Below are positions 7,861 through 17,214 of a stretch of DNA of 38,351 nt, piece by piece. The DNA comes from Deltaproteobacteria bacterium (lineage in GTDB: Bacteria > Myxococcota_A > Polyangia > JACPQR01). The stretch is taken from assembly GCA_016190375.1 (NCBI GenBank), contig JACPQR010000031.1, positions 1 to 38,351 of the forward strand, read 5' to 3'. The translations under genes were made by a program, and so were the position numbers. Each line of letters opens with the position of its first letter. The stretch's first letter is position 1. The notes under the pieces were generated by a model that saw only the letters and a program-made list of their open reading frames with translations, made no database searches and was not told the DNA's origin.

Positions 7861-9276
7861 CTATCCGGGCGCCTCGGTTCCCGCCTTGCTGTCTTCGTGT
7901 GGATCCGGCAGCGAAGAGGCTGCGAGGACGGGCTCCGGCACCGGGCCGAAGCGGGCGAAGACGGGGACGCCCCCAGCCTCGGCGGCCACGGGGAGCTCCG
8001 AGAGTCGGCACTTCTCGTCCATGATGAGCAGCGACATCGTCATGCCGGTGATGGTCCACGCGACGATCCCGAGGTTGACCTGGCTGAGCCTGTCGCCGAA
8101 CAGGTTCGCGACGAAGATGGCCACCCACATCATGGAGCAGCCGCGACCCATGCCGCGCGCGAAGTCGGTGCGCCCGCGGACGTGCAGCAGCCACCCGAGC
8201 CGGATGCAAGCGAGGACGAGGGCGATCACGAGGATCGCCCCGAGAGGGCCGAGCTCGGCCCAGGAACGGAGGAAGAAGTTGTGGGTGTCGAGCTTGAGCC
8301 CGTACTTGAGCCGGTGGTGCAGGTGGAACAGCCTGTAACCGACGCCCATCGGGTACCGGAGCCCCAGCTTGACCGCGTGGTTCCACAGATCGAGGCGGGT
8401 CGCCGCGCTGCCGTCCAGGCTCTCGAGGCGTCCCGCGAGGATCGGGATCGCGACGAACCCCACCGCCGCCACCCTCACCAGCCACTTGCGCCTGTGGAAG
8501 ATGCCGTAGCCGATCGCCGCGGCCGCCGCGACCAGGGCGCCGCGTGAGAGGCTGTAGAAGATCCCCATTCCCAGGAAGACGATCAGGGTGGCGACGAGGA
8601 GACGGAACACGACGCTTCGCCAGTGCCAGCAAAGGCCGGTGAAGAAGACGGCGACGTAGAGGTAGTAAGCGGCCATTCCGTTGGAGTTCAAGGTGGTGAA
8701 CACACCGCCCATCTTCTTGATCATCCACTTCTGCGAGTCGGCCCACTCCGCCTCCCTTACTCCGGGTGGCATGGGGAGCAGCCGGATACGCTCGACCTCG
8801 GGGTAATAGCGCACGAGGTAGTAGTGGATGAAGTAGGCGCTGGCGACGAGCAGGACGACGAGCACCTTCTTCATCTGTGATTCGCTGCGCACGCAGCGGG
8901 CGGCCACGACGAACGCGAGGGCGCAGGTGGCCTCGTCACGCCAGGACTCGATGCGGAAGTCCTCGGTGGCGAGCGGCGGCCCGACCATGGGCGTGATGAG
9001 AAAGCCGTACCAGGTCGCGAGAAAAGCGAGCGCCAGGTAGAGGGCGAAGATCCGCCCGATCCTGGGCCATTCCCGCCTGCGCGGATCGGGAGGCCAGGCG
9101 AAGGGCTCGATCAGCGCCACGATGAAGAGGGCGAAGAGGACGTTCTGGACGTTCAGCCCGTAGGGGCCCTTGGGAATGGCGTCCATCAGCGCCTGGTCCG
9201 GCAGGAGCGCCAGCGCGAGCGCGAGGAGGGCCCACGTCACGCGGCGAAAGGTGCGCACGCGAGCCCCCGTGTCCAC
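7861..9276 (-). CDS. O-antigen ligase/polymerase-like polytopic membrane protein
   Basis: 471 aa from GTG 9276, with GAGGGG six bases upstream. At least ten hydrophobic segments are visible, with a large loop around residues 300-350 containing RYPMGVGYRLFHLHHRLKYGLKLDTHNFFLRSWAELGPLG. The THNFFL/AELGP-type pattern is characteristic of the Wzy/WaaL O-antigen ligase-polymerase superfamily, whose members transfer or polymerise undecaprenyl-linked glycans on the periplasmic face. The C-terminal 45 residues are soluble. No other glycan genes are in the window, so the partner pathway is unknown. It is divergent from the giant surface gene at 9451. Confidence 0.85.
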   Translation of the reverse strand: MDTGARVRTFRRVTWALLALALALLPDQALMDAIPKGPYGLNVQNVLFALFIVALIEPFAWPPDPRRREWPRIGRIFALYLALAFLATWYGFLITPMVGPPLATEDFRIESWRDEATCALAFVVAARCVRSESQMKKVLVVLLVASAYFIHYYLVRYYPEVERIRLLPMPPGVREAEWADSQKWMIKKMGGVFTTLNSNGMAAYYLYVAVFFTGLCWHWRSVVFRLLVATLIVFLGMGIFYSLSRGALVAAAAAIGYGIFHRRKWLVRVAAVGFVAIPILAGRLESLDGSAATRLDLWNHAVKLGLRYPMGVGYRLFHLHHRLKYGLKLDTHNFFLRSWAELGPLGAILVIALVLACIRLGWLLHVRGRTDFARGMGRGCSMMWVAIFVANLFGDRLSQVNLGIVAWTITGMTMSLLIMDEKCRLSELPVAAEAGGVPVFARFGPVPEPVLAASSLPDPHEDSKAGTEAPG

Positions 9277-9450
9277 GGGGGGCCCCTCGACCGGGCGTCC
9301 GGCTGCGAGCCGTCCTGCTCAACTGGGCGGATCCCTGCGCACTGCTCCCGGCTTTTCCTGCGGAAAGACGGCGGCACGGGTGCTGCACGCCGTGAGGCGC
9401 CCGTCAAGCTCGGGTGCAGGTGTGATCGGATCTGCCCAGGGAGGCCGCAG

Positions 9451-12400
9451 ATGCTGAGGACGCGGGTCGCAGCGATGGGAGTCGTCCTGCTGGCATGGGG
9501 CGTGGCGCTCGCCGACAGCGTCGGGCAGATCCAGACGGGCAAGAGGATCTCGAGCGAGACCGTGGCGCTCATCGATCCGGAGAGCGGCCTGTCGCTGGGC
9601 GGCGGGTCGACCGACGTGCGGGTCGCGCCGGGCGACATCCTGACCTTCGTCTTCACTTTCACACCGGTCCCGTGGCTCGCACTTCGCGGCACGAACGGAT
9701 ACGTGACCGAGTACATCCCTCCCAACACGGAGGTGGTCGGCGCGAGGATCATCGATCGCGAGGGGCGGACGGTGCGGCCCCGGCGAGCCGGACTGAGGGG
9801 CGACGGCTGGGGCGGCCGCGGCTCGAGCGCGGGGGACTACGACGACTGGGGGCTCGTGGACGGATCCATGGCGCAGCTCTACTGCGACACCGGGATCTTC
9901 TTCTCGACGGACCCGCGGACCGCCCGGGTTCCCGACGACGAGCTGCTCCGACTCGACAACGGGATCGACATGGATCCCCAGCCGACGAACGTGGACAAGA
10001 TGCTCAACCTCATCGAGGCGCCCCCGGGCGTCACCGCCCACACCCACAACCGGTGGGACTGGATCCAGGCGATGGCCTACGGCACCCTGGGCAGCCACGG
10101 GGCGCCCGTCGGCGGCGACGTGAACATCGACGGCTGGGGGAACACGCCCCACCGCTACGGCTCGCCCATCGCGGGACCCGACACGTGGTACGGCTTCGAC
10201 ACCTGGGAGTCGGCGCCGGGCGTGATCGAGCCGCGCGTCGGAGTAGACGGCCCCTGGCAGCGCATCGCGTACCCGGGCTCCGAGACGTGCACGGGCTCGG
10301 CGGCGGTCGACGGCGGAGACGGCTGGGTCAGAGTGGGGACGCCCACCATGGAGGGTCGAGATCTGTCGGTCGACGATCCGCTCCCACCCGATGCGAACGC
10401 AGTCCGCTTCGCGATTGGCGAGCTCGTCATCGGGGAGGAGTACTTCGCCGAGATCTCGCTGAGGGTCCTGGACACGCCGCTCGATCCGGCGATGGCCGCC
10501 GACGTGAGCTGCGGTGAGGTGTTCGGCGGCGACGCCTCCGCGCCCAAGAGCGACAAGGACAGTGCCTGGCGCGAGCATGTCTCCAACCCGGGCTGCCTGC
10601 AGCTCAACCTCCTGTTCGACCTCTGGGTCGACCGCACGATGGCGAACGTCGGCGAGCGGCTGACGTACACGCTGCGCGCGCGCAACCTCTCGCTCGCGCC
10701 CCAGGACGACGTCGTCGTCACGATGACGATGGACGCCGTCCTCGCCTTCGTGAGCGCGACCGGCGATCCCGCGCGGAACGGGCAGATCCTCACGTGGGAC
10801 CTGGGGACCATGCAGCCGAGCGACGAGCTGGTCTTCACGGTCGAGGCCGACGCGTCGAGCGGTCCGATGGCCGTCACGCGCGCCAGATACGACTCCGCCA
10901 CCACTGACGGGTTCGTCGTCGCCGCCCTGACCAACGTCGGCGACTTCGCCGTGGTCGATCTGGGCGCGGCCGCCTCGCCAGGCTCCGCGTCCGCGTGCGA
11001 CACCGTGCACTACACCGCGACCGTGGCGAGCACCGGAACGGGGCCGGCGAGCTGCGGTCAGTGCGAGGCCGTCGTGACGCTCCCAGCCGGATGGACCGTC
11101 GTGCCGGGCTCGGCGCGCTGGGACGACGCGGGCATCGGGGAGCCGACGCGGGACGGCGACGAGTGGACGTTCGACATCGGCGCGCTCGCCGATGGGGATT
11201 CCGCCGCGCTGGAGCTCGATGTCGAGGTCGACTGCGCCGCCGCACCCGGAATCTACACGACGGACGTGCAGACGTTCTACGTTTCGGGGGTCTATCCCAT
11301 CGAGGATGCGGCCTTCGGCGTGGCGCCCGTGGTCGTGGACGCGGTGCTCAGCGGCACGCCGGAGGTCGACGGCCCGATCCTGCCAGGTGACGACTGCGTA
11401 TCGGGGTCGACGTCCGAGCCGGACGCCTCGCTCATCGAGGTCATCGTCAACGGGATCGCGCGGGGGCAGACCTTCGCCGCCGGCGGCAGATGGACCGTCT
11501 GCGGCTTGCCCGCGCTCTTCGGCGGGCAAGAGATCACAGCAACCGCGACGGCCGTCGGGGAGCTCACGAGCCCGCCGTCGATCGGCGTGTTCGTCTCCGC
11601 CCTCACCCAGTGCAACGACCGGATCGACAACGACGGCGACGGCCTCGTCGACTTCGGGCCCGATCCGGGCTGCGCCGGTCCGGTGGACTCGAGCGAGGCG
11701 GACCTCGAGCCCCAGTGCGGCGACGGCGTCGACAACGACGACGACGGTGCGACGGACTTCCCGGCCGACTCGAGCTGCGCGGACGCCCTCGACACCACCG
11801 AGGACGGACCGGCGGCCTGCGCGAACGGCCTCGACGACGACGGCGATACACTGGTCGATTTCCCGTTCGATCCGGGCTGCGCCGCCGCCGGCGATTCGAG
11901 CGAGATCTCGCTCTTCGCTTGCGGGAACGGCCTCGACGACGACGGCGACGGCCGGGCGGACTTCCCGATGGACCCCGGCTGCCACGCCGCGATCGACACG
12001 GCGGAGACGGACACCCGCCCGGGCCCCCTGTCGGAACCGCGGATCCTCGTCGTCTTCGACACCTCGGGCAGCATGAACTGGGACACCTGCGGCCCGACCT
12101 TCACCGGCGGGGACGGGAGCGGCGAGTGCCCCGGGGTCGACGTCGCGTGCGAAGACTGCGCGGGTACGACCTGCGGCAACGGCTCCGCCGACGACAGCCG
12201 CATGGCGAGCGTCAAGCGTGGCCTGTACGACACGGTGGCCGCCTTCGGCGAGGTCGGCTTCGCGCTGATGCGCTTCCACCAGACGGCGGTGCCGTTCCGG
12301 TGCCCGCGGCAGAACGCGGGTCTCGAGAGCGGCACGTGGCAGGGCGCGGGAGCGAGCCCCTGCACGGGCTACGACCGGGGGGATCTTCTCGTGGGCTTCG

Positions 12401-15400
12401 CGCCGGGCAACGCCAACGACCTCGTGCAGTGGATGGACGGGACCGACGGCTATGGCGGGACGGCGCCCCCCGGAATGGACGTCGAGCTGCGAGGCAGCGG
12501 CGCGACGCCGCTGGCTGGGACGCTTGCCAGCGCTCTGGACTACCTCGAAGGGGTGCGGGACGCGGACGACGCCGGAGCCTGCCGGCCGTACCGCGTCATC
12601 CTCGTCACCGACGGCGCCGAGACCTGCGGCGGCGATCCGGTCGCCAGGGCGGCGAGCCTCGCCGCCGCGGGGATCCCGGTGACGGTGATCGGGTTCGTCG
12701 CGGGCGATCCGGTAGTGGCGGCGAGCCTCGACGCGATCGCCGAGGCCGGCGACACCGGCGAGGCGATCCTGGTCGAGGACGAGGTCTCGCTCTCGCTGGC
12801 TCTGGCGGACATCGTGGCGGGCTCGATCCTCCTCGAGGTCTGCAACGGCCAGGACGACGACTGCGACGGCGAGGTGGACGAGGGCGTGGCGAACGCCTGC
12901 GGCGGCTGCGGAGCGCTCGACGAGGCCTGCAACGGAGCAGACGACGACTGCGACGGCGCGATCGACGAGGACTTCGCGCTGTACTGCGACCGGCCGGCCG
13001 GTCACTTCGCGCGGGATCTGTGCGCCAATCCCGGCGAGCACGTGTGCGACGGCGTCGACGACGACTGCGATGGGGTGATCGACGAGGGCGGCATCTGCGG
13101 TGGCTGCGTGCCGGGTCCGGAGATCTGCAACGGACGGGACGACGACTGCGACGGTGTGACGGACGAGGATCTGACCAGGCCCTGCGGATGGAACCTGGGG
13201 ATCTGCACCGCGGGGACGCAGTCGTGCGCGGACGGAGCCTGGGGCTCATGCTCGGGCACGCCGCCCGAGGACGAGGCGTGCAACGGGCTGGACGACGACT
13301 GCGACGGCGTCGTCGACGGGATGGTCGTCCCCTGTGGCGAGGATGTCGGGGAGTGCCAGGCGGGCGCGCAGCGGTGCAGCGAGGGGGAGATCGGGCCCTG
13401 CGTCGGAGCGGTCGGCCCCGCGGAGGAGGTCTGTGACGGCCTCGACAACGATTGCGACGGCGCGGCGGACGAGGGTGACCCGGGCGGAGGCGAGCCGTGT
13501 GGAACGGACGAGGGAGAGTGCAGCGCGGGGATCGGCGCGTGTCTCGGAGGCAGTCTCGCCTGCAGCGGTCAGGAGCCGGTCGCCGAGATCTGTGACGGCC
13601 TCGACAACGATTGTGACGGAGCCGCCGACGACGGGATCCCCGTCGGCGAGCCCTGCGGAAGCGACGTGGGCGAATGCGAGCCGGGGACCGTGGTCTGCCT
13701 CGAGGGCGCCCTGGACTGCGAGGGCGAGGTGGGGCCCGCGGACGAGGTCTGCAACGGCGTGGACGACGACTGCGACGGTCTGGTCGACGACGGTCTCGGC
13801 GTCGGCGACGAGTGCGGCGATGAGGAGGGCGCGTGCCAGCGGGGCAGGCTCGAGTGCGTGGATGGCTCCCTGCGCTGCGTGGGGGGCACGTCGGCGAGCC
13901 AGGAGAGCTGCGACTGCACCGACGAGGACTGCGACGGAGCCGTGGACGAGGACCCTGGGCTGTGCCCCGCGGGGACGACCTGCCTCGAGTGCGGTTGCAG
14001 GACGCCCTGCGATCCGGCCGTGGAGTTCTTCTGCCCGTTCGGGCTCGAGTGCCGCTGCTCCGACCTCGACGGCGACGGCGGCTGTGACCAGGACGAGCTC
14101 TTCTGCCTGGGCGACCGCTGCGCCGAGGTCCGCTGCGAGGTGGGCCTGAGCTGCGACCCATCCACCGGCGCCTGCGTCGACCGATGCGCGGGAGTCGTCT
14201 GCGATGACGGCCTGCGCTGCGATCCAGACGACGCCGCCTGCCTGCCGGACGACTGCTACTACTTCTCCGAGAGGTGCGCAGAAGACGAGGTCTGCACGAA
14301 CGGCGCGTGCACTCCCGATCCCTGCGACGGCGTGGAATGCGGTACGGATCGCTACTGTCGCGGCGGGGACTGCGTCGCCTTCTGCGACTCCGTCTCCTGC
14401 GGCCGGGGCGAGCGCTGCGTGGACGGCGCCTGCTTGCCGGATCGCTGCGCTCGAGTGAGCTGCGCCGAGTGGTGCGATCCGGCCACGGGTGACTGCGCTC
14501 CGGATCCGTGCAAGGGCGTCAACTGCCCGCTCGGGAGGGTCTGCGACGGACTCGACGGCGAGTGCGTCGACGATCCCTGCGGCGTGACGCGCTGCCCCGA
14601 GACGCACGTGTGCGATCGAGGGGTCTGCTCGCTCCCGGCCGGGGAAGAACCTCCTCCAACGCCGCGCTTCGCGCTGGCGACGGGCGGCGGCGGCTGTGCC
14701 TGCAGCGCGGGAGACGGCTCCGGCCAGGCGGGCATGGTCGGAGCCGTGTTGCTGTGCCTGGTGGTCCTCCTGACCAGGCGCATGAGGGTCGGAGTCGTCC
14801 TCCTGCTCGTCGGGGCGCTCGGGGGCTGCAGGGTCGATCCTTACTGCTTCGGGGACTGCGAGGCCGCCCGCGAGGACGGTGGACCCGGCGGCGACGCGGG
14901 CGCCGGGCGCGATGGCGGCGACGGCGGCGCCGACCCTCCCTGCGATCCGGCGCGGGTCGAGGTGTGCAATGGCGTGGACGACGACTGTGACGGCGAGGTG
15001 GACGAGGAGGTCGAGGTCTCGAGCGACGAGGCGAACTGCGGAGCGTGCGGTCACCGCTGCACCGACGAGCTGCGGCACGCCTTCGCCCACTGTGAAGCGG
15101 GTGCGTGCGTGCTCGATCGGTGCGAGGTCGGGTGGTACGACCTCGAGGGGGACGGCACCTGCGACTACGCCTGCCGCGCCGTCCCGGCAACCGACGACTC
15201 GGTCTGTGACCTGCTCGACGACGACTGCGACGGCGAGGTCGACGAGGACGTGGCGCTCATCTCGGATCGGGAGAACTGCGGCGCGTGCGGCGTCAGGTGC
15301 GAGGCGCTCCACTCCATCGGAGCGTGCGCCGACGGAGAGTGCGAGATCGAGCGATGCGACGAGGGCTTCCACGACGTCGACGGCCTCTTCGAGACGGGGT

Positions 15401-16857
15401 GCGAGTACTCCTGCACGTGGCTGTCCCAGGACGAGTCGTGCAACCTCGAGGACGACGATTGCGACGGCGAGATCGACGAGGGCGATCCGGGCGGTGGCGG
15501 GCAGTGCGGCTCCGAGCGTGGAGCGTGCGTCGGGGGAACGGAGCACTGCGTCGGCGGCCGGATGGTCTGCGAGGGCGAAGTGGGCCCCAGGCTGGAGCAG
15601 TGCGACGGGGCCGACGACGATTGCGACGGAGACGTCGACGAGGACTTCGACCTCGACGACGACCCCGAGCATTGCGGGGACTGCGCGACGTCCTGTCTCG
15701 CGGAGCATCTGTTCGCCCGGTGCGACGACGGAGCGTGCGCGATCGTCGCCTGCGAGGCCGGCTGGGTGGATCGGAACGGGGAGCCGGGCGACGGCTGCGA
15801 GTACGAGTGCACCGTCAACGGAGACGAGGCCTGTAACGGGCTCGACGACGATTGCGACGGAGGCGTCGACGAGGGTCTCGCCCCGCCCCAGAACCTCTGC
15901 AACGCCAATGGCGCCTGCGCCGGTACCGCCGCCTCGTGCGGCGACGAGGATGGATGGATCTGCGACTACGGCCCTGCGGTCCAGCGGGACGCGCTGGGGA
16001 AGCTCTTGCCCGAGACGTGGTGTGACGACCTCGACAACGACTGCGATGGGCAGGTGGACGAGGCGCACCCGCTGGTGGGAACGCCATGCTGGAACGGGGA
16101 AGGTGCCTGCCGGCGCGTCGGGACGTGGCGGTGCGACGAGGATGACCCCGAGGGACAGGCGATCTGCAGCGCACCTGCCGCAGGGCAAGGCAGCCCCGAG
16201 GCATGCAACGGCATCGACGATGACTGTGACGGTCTGGTCGACGATGGCGCCACGGACGAGATGGTTCACGTCGAGGACGGCGATCGCGGCCTCGACTTCT
16301 GGATCGACGCTTACGAGACGTCACGCCCCGACTCCACCGCCGACGACCCGGGCACCTCCGACGCGCGATCGTGCTCGCGCCCCGGGGTCCTGCCCTGGAC
16401 GGACGCGAGCTGGGAGGAGGCGGACCTGGCATGCACGGCCGCGGGCAAGGAGCTGTGCAGCGAGATCGAGTGGCAGGCCGCCTGCGAAGGCCTGGCTCGA
16501 GACCGCTATCCGTACGGCGACGAGTACGTCGCCGACTCGTGCAACGGCGCGGACTACGACCCGGACTGCGCTCAACCCGACGCCGACGAGGTGCGTCCGA
16601 CCGGGACCGCATGGGGCTGCCCCGCCCCCGAGTCTTCCGGCTGCGCGAGCGCTGCCGGGGCGCTCGATCTGTCCGGAAACGTCCAGGAGTGGACCGCGAC
16701 GCGCGTCTCTCTCGACCCGATCGCCTACCGGATCCGGGGAGGAGCGAACGACGACATCGCCCCGGGCCTCGCCTGCGACTTCGACTTCTCCTCGGCGCGC
16801 GAGGGCTACCGGTACTCCAACCTCGGCTTCCGCTGCTGCGCGGCCGCTCGTCCTTGA
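9451..16857 (+). CDS. Giant surface protein frame: vWA/MopE-repeat protein joined to a MopE/FGE-like lipoprotein
   Basis: 2,468 codons without a stop. The start ATG has AGGGAGG six bases upstream and a signal peptide (residues 1-22). In order: a beta-rich region; a DUF11-like segment (about 383-630); four thrombospondin-type Asp repeats such as CGNGLDDDGDGRADFPMDPGC (about 719-853); a vWA domain with MIDAS D870-S872-S874; nine MopE-type motifs (about 1130-1503, CNGxDDDCDGxxDE); Cys-rich EGF-like units; and a MYXO-CTERM-type tail (GGGGCACS, a TM helix, RR) ending at residue 1777. The next codon begins a complete lipoprotein signal. I read this as two genes lacking a separating stop, either a real fusion or a one-base error. 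The first part would be cell-surface anchored, calcium-binding and possibly adhesive. Confidence 0.9.
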   Translation: MLRTRVAAMGVVLLAWGVALADSVGQIQTGKRISSETVALIDPESGLSLGGGSTDVRVAPGDILTFVFTFTPVPWLALRGTNGYVTEYIPPNTEVVGARIIDREGRTVRPRRAGLRGDGWGGRGSSAGDYDDWGLVDGSMAQLYCDTGIFFSTDPRTARVPDDELLRLDNGIDMDPQPTNVDKMLNLIEAPPGVTAHTHNRWDWIQAMAYGTLGSHGAPVGGDVNIDGWGNTPHRYGSPIAGPDTWYGFDTWESAPGVIEPRVGVDGPWQRIAYPGSETCTGSAAVDGGDGWVRVGTPTMEGRDLSVDDPLPPDANAVRFAIGELVIGEEYFAEISLRVLDTPLDPAMAADVSCGEVFGGDASAPKSDKDSAWREHVSNPGCLQLNLLFDLWVDRTMANVGERLTYTLRARNLSLAPQDDVVVTMTMDAVLAFVSATGDPARNGQILTWDLGTMQPSDELVFTVEADASSGPMAVTRARYDSATTDGFVVAALTNVGDFAVVDLGAAASPGSASACDTVHYTATVASTGTGPASCGQCEAVVTLPAGWTVVPGSARWDDAGIGEPTRDGDEWTFDIGALADGDSAALELDVEVDCAAAPGIYTTDVQTFYVSGVYPIEDAAFGVAPVVVDAVLSGTPEVDGPILPGDDCVSGSTSEPDASLIEVIVNGIARGQTFAAGGRWTVCGLPALFGGQEITATATAVGELTSPPSIGVFVSALTQCNDRIDNDGDGLVDFGPDPGCAGPVDSSEADLEPQCGDGVDNDDDGATDFPADSSCADALDTTEDGPAACANGLDDDGDTLVDFPFDPGCAAAGDSSEISLFACGNGLDDDGDGRADFPMDPGCHAAIDTAETDTRPGPLSEPRILVVFDTSGSMNWDTCGPTFTGGDGSGECPGVDVACEDCAGTTCGNGSADDSRMASVKRGLYDTVAAFGEVGFALMRFHQTAVPFRCPRQNAGLESGTWQGAGASPCTGYDRGDLLVGFAPGNANDLVQWMDGTDGYGGTAPPGMDVELRGSGATPLAGTLASALDYLEGVRDADDAGACRPYRVILVTDGAETCGGDPVARAASLAAAGIPVTVIGFVAGDPVVAASLDAIAEAGDTGEAILVEDEVSLSLALADIVAGSILLEVCNGQDDDCDGEVDEGVANACGGCGALDEACNGADDDCDGAIDEDFALYCDRPAGHFARDLCANPGEHVCDGVDDDCDGVIDEGGICGGCVPGPEICNGRDDDCDGVTDEDLTRPCGWNLGICTAGTQSCADGAWGSCSGTPPEDEACNGLDDDCDGVVDGMVVPCGEDVGECQAGAQRCSEGEIGPCVGAVGPAEEVCDGLDNDCDGAADEGDPGGGEPCGTDEGECSAGIGACLGGSLACSGQEPVAEICDGLDNDCDGAADDGIPVGEPCGSDVGECEPGTVVCLEGALDCEGEVGPADEVCNGVDDDCDGLVDDGLGVGDECGDEEGACQRGRLECVDGSLRCVGGTSASQESCDCTDEDCDGAVDEDPGLCPAGTTCLECGCRTPCDPAVEFFCPFGLECRCSDLDGDGGCDQDELFCLGDRCAEVRCEVGLSCDPSTGACVDRCAGVVCDDGLRCDPDDAACLPDDCYYFSERCAEDEVCTNGACTPDPCDGVECGTDRYCRGGDCVAFCDSVSCGRGERCVDGACLPDRCARVSCAEWCDPATGDCAPDPCKGVNCPLGRVCDGLDGECVDDPCGVTRCPETHVCDRGVCSLPAGEEPPPTPRFALATGGGGCACSAGDGSGQAGMVGAVLLCLVVLLTRRMRVGVVLLLVGALGGCRVDPYCFGDCEAAREDGGPGGDAGAGRDGGDGGADPPCDPARVEVCNGVDDDCDGEVDEEVEVSSDEANCGACGHRCTDELRHAFAHCEAGACVLDRCEVGWYDLEGDGTCDYACRAVPATDDSVCDLLDDDCDGEVDEDVALISDRENCGACGVRCEALHSIGACADGECEIERCDEGFHDVDGLFETGCEYSCTWLSQDESCNLEDDDCDGEIDEGDPGGGGQCGSERGACVGGTEHCVGGRMVCEGEVGPRLEQCDGADDDCDGDVDEDFDLDDDPEHCGDCATSCLAEHLFARCDDGACAIVACEAGWVDRNGEPGDGCEYECTVNGDEACNGLDDDCDGGVDEGLAPPQNLCNANGACAGTAASCGDEDGWICDYGPAVQRDALGKLLPETWCDDLDNDCDGQVDEAHPLVGTPCWNGEGACRRVGTWRCDEDDPEGQAICSAPAAGQGSPEACNGIDDDCDGLVDDGATDEMVHVEDGDRGLDFWIDAYETSRPDSTADDPGTSDARSCSRPGVLPWTDASWEEADLACTAAGKELCSEIEWQAACEGLARDRYPYGDEYVADSCNGADYDPDCAQPDADEVRPTGTAWGCPAPESSGCASAAGALDLSGNVQEWTATRVSLDPIAYRIRGGANDDIAPGLACDFDFSSAREGYRYSNLGFRCCAAARP
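14668..14781 (+). other. MYXO-CTERM-type sorting tail inside the long frame
   Basis: Encodes a short Gly run followed by CACS, a polar spacer, one hydrophobic helix (MVGAVLLCLVVLLT) and RR. This Gly-Cys, TM, Arg layout is the C-terminal sorting signal of myxobacterial surface proteins and normally ends the protein. Here the frame runs on without a stop. Confidence 0.85.
14782..16857 (+). CDS. MopE-repeat lipoprotein with C-terminal FGE/SUMF1-like domain (separable from the upstream frame)
   Basis: 691 aa from ATG 14782, in frame with the upstream gene. It begins with a full lipoprotein signal, MRVGVVLLLVGALGGC, then a Gly/Asp linker, seven MopE-type motifs (CNGVDDDCDGEVDE, CDLLDDDCDGEVDE and others) alternating with CGxCGxxC-type units, and from about residue 494 a formylglycine-generating-enzyme-like domain: FWIDAYETSRPD, ACTAAGKELCSEIEWQAAC, YPYGDEY, LDLSGNVQEWT, and a closing RYSNLGFRCC. 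The FGE catalytic Cys pair in its usual setting is not evident, so it is probably a non-catalytic fold. Only a weak AGG precedes the ATG. I propose this as an independent gene; a standard gene caller would merge it with the frame starting at 9451. Confidence 0.65.
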   Translation: MRVGVVLLLVGALGGCRVDPYCFGDCEAAREDGGPGGDAGAGRDGGDGGADPPCDPARVEVCNGVDDDCDGEVDEEVEVSSDEANCGACGHRCTDELRHAFAHCEAGACVLDRCEVGWYDLEGDGTCDYACRAVPATDDSVCDLLDDDCDGEVDEDVALISDRENCGACGVRCEALHSIGACADGECEIERCDEGFHDVDGLFETGCEYSCTWLSQDESCNLEDDDCDGEIDEGDPGGGGQCGSERGACVGGTEHCVGGRMVCEGEVGPRLEQCDGADDDCDGDVDEDFDLDDDPEHCGDCATSCLAEHLFARCDDGACAIVACEAGWVDRNGEPGDGCEYECTVNGDEACNGLDDDCDGGVDEGLAPPQNLCNANGACAGTAASCGDEDGWICDYGPAVQRDALGKLLPETWCDDLDNDCDGQVDEAHPLVGTPCWNGEGACRRVGTWRCDEDDPEGQAICSAPAAGQGSPEACNGIDDDCDGLVDDGATDEMVHVEDGDRGLDFWIDAYETSRPDSTADDPGTSDARSCSRPGVLPWTDASWEEADLACTAAGKELCSEIEWQAACEGLARDRYPYGDEYVADSCNGADYDPDCAQPDADEVRPTGTAWGCPAPESSGCASAAGALDLSGNVQEWTATRVSLDPIAYRIRGGANDDIAPGLACDFDFSSAREGYRYSNLGFRCCAAARP

Positions 16858-17021
16858 GTCACGCCCCCGCGCGCGCGGAGCCACGCCTCGTCGGCGGAGG
16901 AGGCGCAACAGGGCGAGCGCAACATCGCGGTGGCTCCCCCTCGCCGGCCCCGCTGTGGCCGTACCCATTCACCTCGCTCATCGGCTCAGCCTGGACTGTC
17001 GGCGACGGTAGCTTCCGGCGC

Positions 17022-17065
17022 GGCGCATGCTCTCGGGCCCCAAACAGTCCCGAGCTGCATGCGCC
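17022..17065 (+). repeat. REP-like palindrome
   Basis: GGCGCATGC pairs perfectly with GCATGCGCC, then CTCGGG with CCCGAG, separated by a small 1x2 internal loop and an 11-nt terminal loop. The outer stem can extend by one more pair. A GTAG tetranucleotide lies at 17008-17011, ten bases before the stem, as at the foot of REP elements. It sits about 150 bp upstream of a RAYT-type remnant. Confidence 0.55.
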
Positions 17066-17175
17066 GTGACGAGCGCGAGCGTACAGCGCTCTCGGTCCTG
17101 ACATCTGCCGGGATGTCGGGGCTCACGCGAGTGCTGGCATGACGCTCCCATGTTCGCCCGATCCTCATTTCCTCC

Positions 17176-17203
17176 TTGACGACGGACCGATGCATATTAT
17201 AGC
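17176..17203 (+). promoter_or_regulatory. Candidate promoter of the transposase remnant
   Basis: TTGACG (17176-17181) and TATAGC (17198-17203) are 16 bases apart, 11 bases before the ATG at 17215. The stretch GCATATTATAGCCAATATCA is strikingly AT-rich for this window and includes an ATATT/AATAT inverted repeat. Confidence 0.4.
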
Positions 17204-17214
17204 CAATATCAACT

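Larger units (their letters stand above)
16858..17214. other. Intergenic region, 357 bp
   Basis: No supported gene. It holds a strong palindrome (17022-17065), a small GACATC/GATGTC inverted repeat (17100-17117), and an AT-rich stretch just before the transposase remnant. No terminator with a T-run was seen after the stop at 16857. Confidence 0.6.

Noticed and set aside
9319..16269. Very long minus-strand frames opposite the giant MopE gene (1,240 and 1,007 codons)
   Set aside because: They are shadows of the repetitive coding strand: the AVAVVV/DAVA-type repeats mirror the DDDCDG motifs, and no start or domain is convincing.
17100..17117. GACATC/GATGTC inverted repeat as a terminator or operator
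   Set aside because: Only six base pairs, no T-run, no gene nearby that it would clearly serve.
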